Origin: F22 sp963668535
GTDB taxonomy: Bacteria > Bacteroidota > Bacteroidia > Bacteroidales > Bacteroidaceae
Assembly (NCBI GenBank): GCA_963668535.1
Contig: OY764867.1
Location: 1,178,001 to 1,242,000 of the forward strand
Direction of reading: 5' to 3'
DNA: 64,000 nt
Notes under the pieces: generated by a model
Databases searched by the model: none
Told to the model about the DNA's origin: nothing
The model's input: only the letters and a program-made list of their open reading frames with translations
Part shown: piece by piece, positions 62,270 to 64,000 of the stretch
Layout of the letters: each line of letters begins with the position of its first letter
Position numbering within the stretch: position 1 is the first letter of the stretch
Made by a program: the position numbers and the translations under genes

Positions 62270-63214
62270 ATGAATAGAAAACCACTATTATTACTCACGA
62301 TTCTATTGGTCCTCTCATGTGCTTCACCAGCATGTGCTCAATGTACTATGAAGAACAAAGCTTTTAACAGTGGCGAACATTTGTCGTATGAACTATACTT
62401 CAACTGGCGTTTTATTTGGACAAAAGCAGGCACAGCCAGTCTATGGACAGACTCTATTAATTACAATGGGATACCAGCCTACAAGGTACAAATGATATCT
62501 AAAAGTGGTAGTAAAGCAGATATATTCTTTAAGATGCGAGATACGCTAACAAGCGTTATCAGTAAAGATATGCTTCCATTATATTTTCGTAAAGGAGCCG
62601 AAGAAGGAAAAAGATACGCTATTGATAAAGCAACTTATTTTTACGATTCAGATAGCGTACGTATCAAGTTAGAGCGCACATTTCCCAGAAAGAACAGTTA
62701 TTTCTGTGATACAGTGGCCGTTACAGGCTGCGTTCAAGACATGTTAAGTATATTGATGCGCTATCGCTCTTATACCCCTGATAAATTTAAAATGGGCGAA
62801 CCATATCATTTTGATTTAGCGGATGGTCGTCATGTCAAACAACAAACCCTAATCTTCAGAGGTTATAGACTCTTTGAAGATGAAAATGATATTACGTACA
62901 GATGCTTAGTCTTCTCTTTTATTGAATACAAAAAAGGGAAAGAAAAGGAAGTCATTACTTTCTACATCACAGATGATGACAACCACCTACCCGTACGTCT
63001 AGATATGTTTTTAAACTTTGGATCGGCCAAAGCATTTTTGAAAATGTACCAAGGGAATAGACACCCGATGACTTCTGTTGTTAAAGACAAAAAAGCTGAA
63101 AGAAAAAGACTAAAGGCCTTAAATATTAAACTCAAAGATGAAGCCAGAGCCGTAGCAGCGGAAAAAGCTCGATTAAAAGCTCAAAAAGACTCCATAGCCC
63201 AACTAAACGACTAA
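62270..63214 (+). CDS. DUF3108 periplasmic protein
   Basis: This 314-residue exported protein has signal LLLLTILLVLSCASPACAQ, which also shows a possible lipobox VLSC. A DUF3108 beta-barrel-like domain follows (FNSGEHLSYELYFNWRFIWT, KAGTASLWTD, then ITFYITDDDNHLPVRLDMFL). The end is a charged helical tail (ERKRLKALNIKLKDEARAVA). DUF3108 proteins resemble periplasmic lipid- or glycan-associated carriers, but no activity is known. It lies 37 bp downstream of the Ig-like lipoprotein gene and is probably in one operon with it. Confidence 0.85.
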   Translation: MNRKPLLLLTILLVLSCASPACAQCTMKNKAFNSGEHLSYELYFNWRFIWTKAGTASLWTDSINYNGIPAYKVQMISKSGSKADIFFKMRDTLTSVISKDMLPLYFRKGAEEGKRYAIDKATYFYDSDSVRIKLERTFPRKNSYFCDTVAVTGCVQDMLSILMRYRSYTPDKFKMGEPYHFDLADGRHVKQQTLIFRGYRLFEDENDITYRCLVFSFIEYKKGKEKEVITFYITDDDNHLPVRLDMFLNFGSAKAFLKMYQGNRHPMTSVVKDKKAERKRLKALNIKLKDEARAVAAEKARLKAQKDSIAQLND

Positions 63215-63216
63215 TA

Positions 63217-64000
63217 CTATTTAGAATAGTGTAACATCGTCAAATGATCAGGGGCAAAGACTTCTTGGGCGATTTCTTGCAATTCTACAGCTGTCAGCTG
63301 TTGAATACGTGTAAACAACGCTTCGGGTTCCTCAATACTCCCATGGTGTAAATATCGTTTAGACAGACCTAATATAATACTTTCATAGTTGTCAGAAGCC
63401 ACCCCAATTTGCCCAATCAATTGCTTTTTAGCAGCCTTCAATTGTTGTGGAGACAAAGATGTATCACACAAACGAAGCAACTCCCTTTCTGAATAACGCA
63501 TACACTTATCTACGTCGCTATGATCTGTACCAAAATAGATCGTGAATAAACCTGTATCTGTATATCCTGTAATATTTGATTCAACTTGATACACTAAAGC
63601 TCGACGCTCTCTTAAACTGACGTTCAACAAACTATTCATACCAGGTCCACCTAGAATATTATTCAATAAGTACAAACCAGTACGTTTACTATTATGTGCA
63701 TTATAGGCTGGCGCACCAAGCATCACATGTGCTTGATTCGTTCCTTTAGGTATCACTATTTTTTGTGGATTGTACACAGGAAGAGTACCCATAACTCTTG
63801 TCACAGGTACATTTTTTAGATCACTTGTTAGTCGATCCAACTTCTTAACAAGCTTATCAAAATCGACATTACCAGAAACAAAAAACACCATGTTGCTAGG
63901 CTGATAATAACGCTTGACAAAAGCCAAAGCATCTTCTGTTTTGAAATGACGCAACTGATCTGGTATTCCCAAAATATTGTGGCCTAGGGGATGTCCTTTG
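63217..64000 (-). CDS. M16 family zinc peptidase, partial (3' part only)
   Basis: This is the C-terminal part of an insulinase-family (M16) peptidase. The coding frame stays open to the window edge, so the start and the HxxEH zinc motif lie outside. The visible part begins GHPLGHNILGIPDQLRHF and continues with the FVKRYYQPSNMVFFVSGNVD segment. It then carries the second M16 half-domain, with RTGLYLLNNILGGPGMNSLL and LREERALVYQVES-like RERRALVYQVES. Its 3' end is 2 bp from the stop of the DUF3108 gene (convergent). Proteolytic activity of this copy cannot be judged without the N-terminal half. Confidence 0.9.
   Translation of the reverse strand, partial: KGHPLGHNILGIPDQLRHFKTEDALAFVKRYYQPSNMVFFVSGNVDFDKLVKKLDRLTSDLKNVPVTRVMGTLPVYNPQKIVIPKGTNQAHVMLGAPAYNAHNSKRTGLYLLNNILGGPGMNSLLNVSLRERRALVYQVESNITGYTDTGLFTIYFGTDHSDVDKCMRYSERELLRLCDTSLSPQQLKAAKKQLIGQIGVASDNYESIILGLSKRYLHHGSIEEPEALFTRIQQLTAVELQEIAQEVFAPDHLTMLHYSK

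Overview
This is a contiguous chromosomal window from a member of the Bacteroidota, almost certainly order Bacteroidales. The DNA is AT-rich. Promoters carry the Bacteroidota -7 element TAnnTTTG with a TTG or TTTG about 19-20 bp upstream, and recognisable Shine-Dalgarno sequences are scarce. Gene content agrees: SusC/SusD genes, hybrid two-component and Y_Y_Y/LuxR regulators, the glycine-lipid genes glsB-glsA, class I fructose-bisphosphate aldolase, Bacteroidota-type LptF/G and DUF2851, DUF3108 and DUF3244 proteins. I cannot fix the genus from the sequence alone. There is no transposase, integrase, phage gene, CRISPR array or rRNA operon.

Layout. 0-7.4 kb: gpmA and fba, two FKBP prolyl isomerases, a sirtuin, and the queuosine/pterin operon queC-queF-queD-queE-folE, which is preceded by a good candidate preQ1-I riboswitch. 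7.4-14.6 kb: a fructan/sucrose locus. A hybrid sensor regulator on the + strand converges on a GH32 - MFS transporter - fructokinase operon on the - strand, and there is no SusC/D pair. 14.6-22.8 kb: a minus-strand run from metG through a small DUF3783-like gene into a glycan assembly cluster (flippase and four glycosyltransferases). 23.1-24.7 kb: a POT peptide transporter. 24.7-30.3 kb: an accessory stretch with a PH-domain membrane protein, two tandem paralogous TPR/HTH membrane regulators, and a DUF3244-like secreted protein with a small membrane partner. 30.3-41.2 kb: housekeeping genes (PLP aminotransferase, ribBA, LptF/G, START-like protein, tRNA-Met, glsB-glsA, mnmA, cysS) and an HU/winged-helix fusion. 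41.3-42.0 kb: a 75-residue bacteriocin-like peptide followed by a 63-residue immunity-like membrane protein. 42.1-55.0 kb: a beta-1,3-glucan type polysaccharide utilisation locus (SusC, SusD, PKD surface protein, GH3, GH16) with its Y_Y_Y/LuxR regulator upstream. 55.0-64.0 kb: a WbqC-like protein, two signal peptidase I paralogues (one without its catalytic dyad), dapB, DUF2851, an Ig-like lipoprotein, DUF3108 and the 3' part of an M16 peptidase gene that runs off the window.

The most unusual signal is a direct repeat, TGCGAATT-N3-TGCGAATT (the second copy varies slightly at one site). It occurs upstream of three unlinked small-protein loci: the PH-domain gene, the DUF3244-like operon and the bacteriocin-like pair. 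In all three the second half-site starts exactly 38 bp before the first base of the -7 element. This points to one activator controlling all three, and the neighbouring TPR/HTH membrane regulators are the obvious candidates. Other observations are two intergenic arrays of CATG-centred sites at 23-bp spacing, helically phased TTGACGT repeats in front of the glucan locus, and a catalytically dead-looking signal peptidase beside an intact one.
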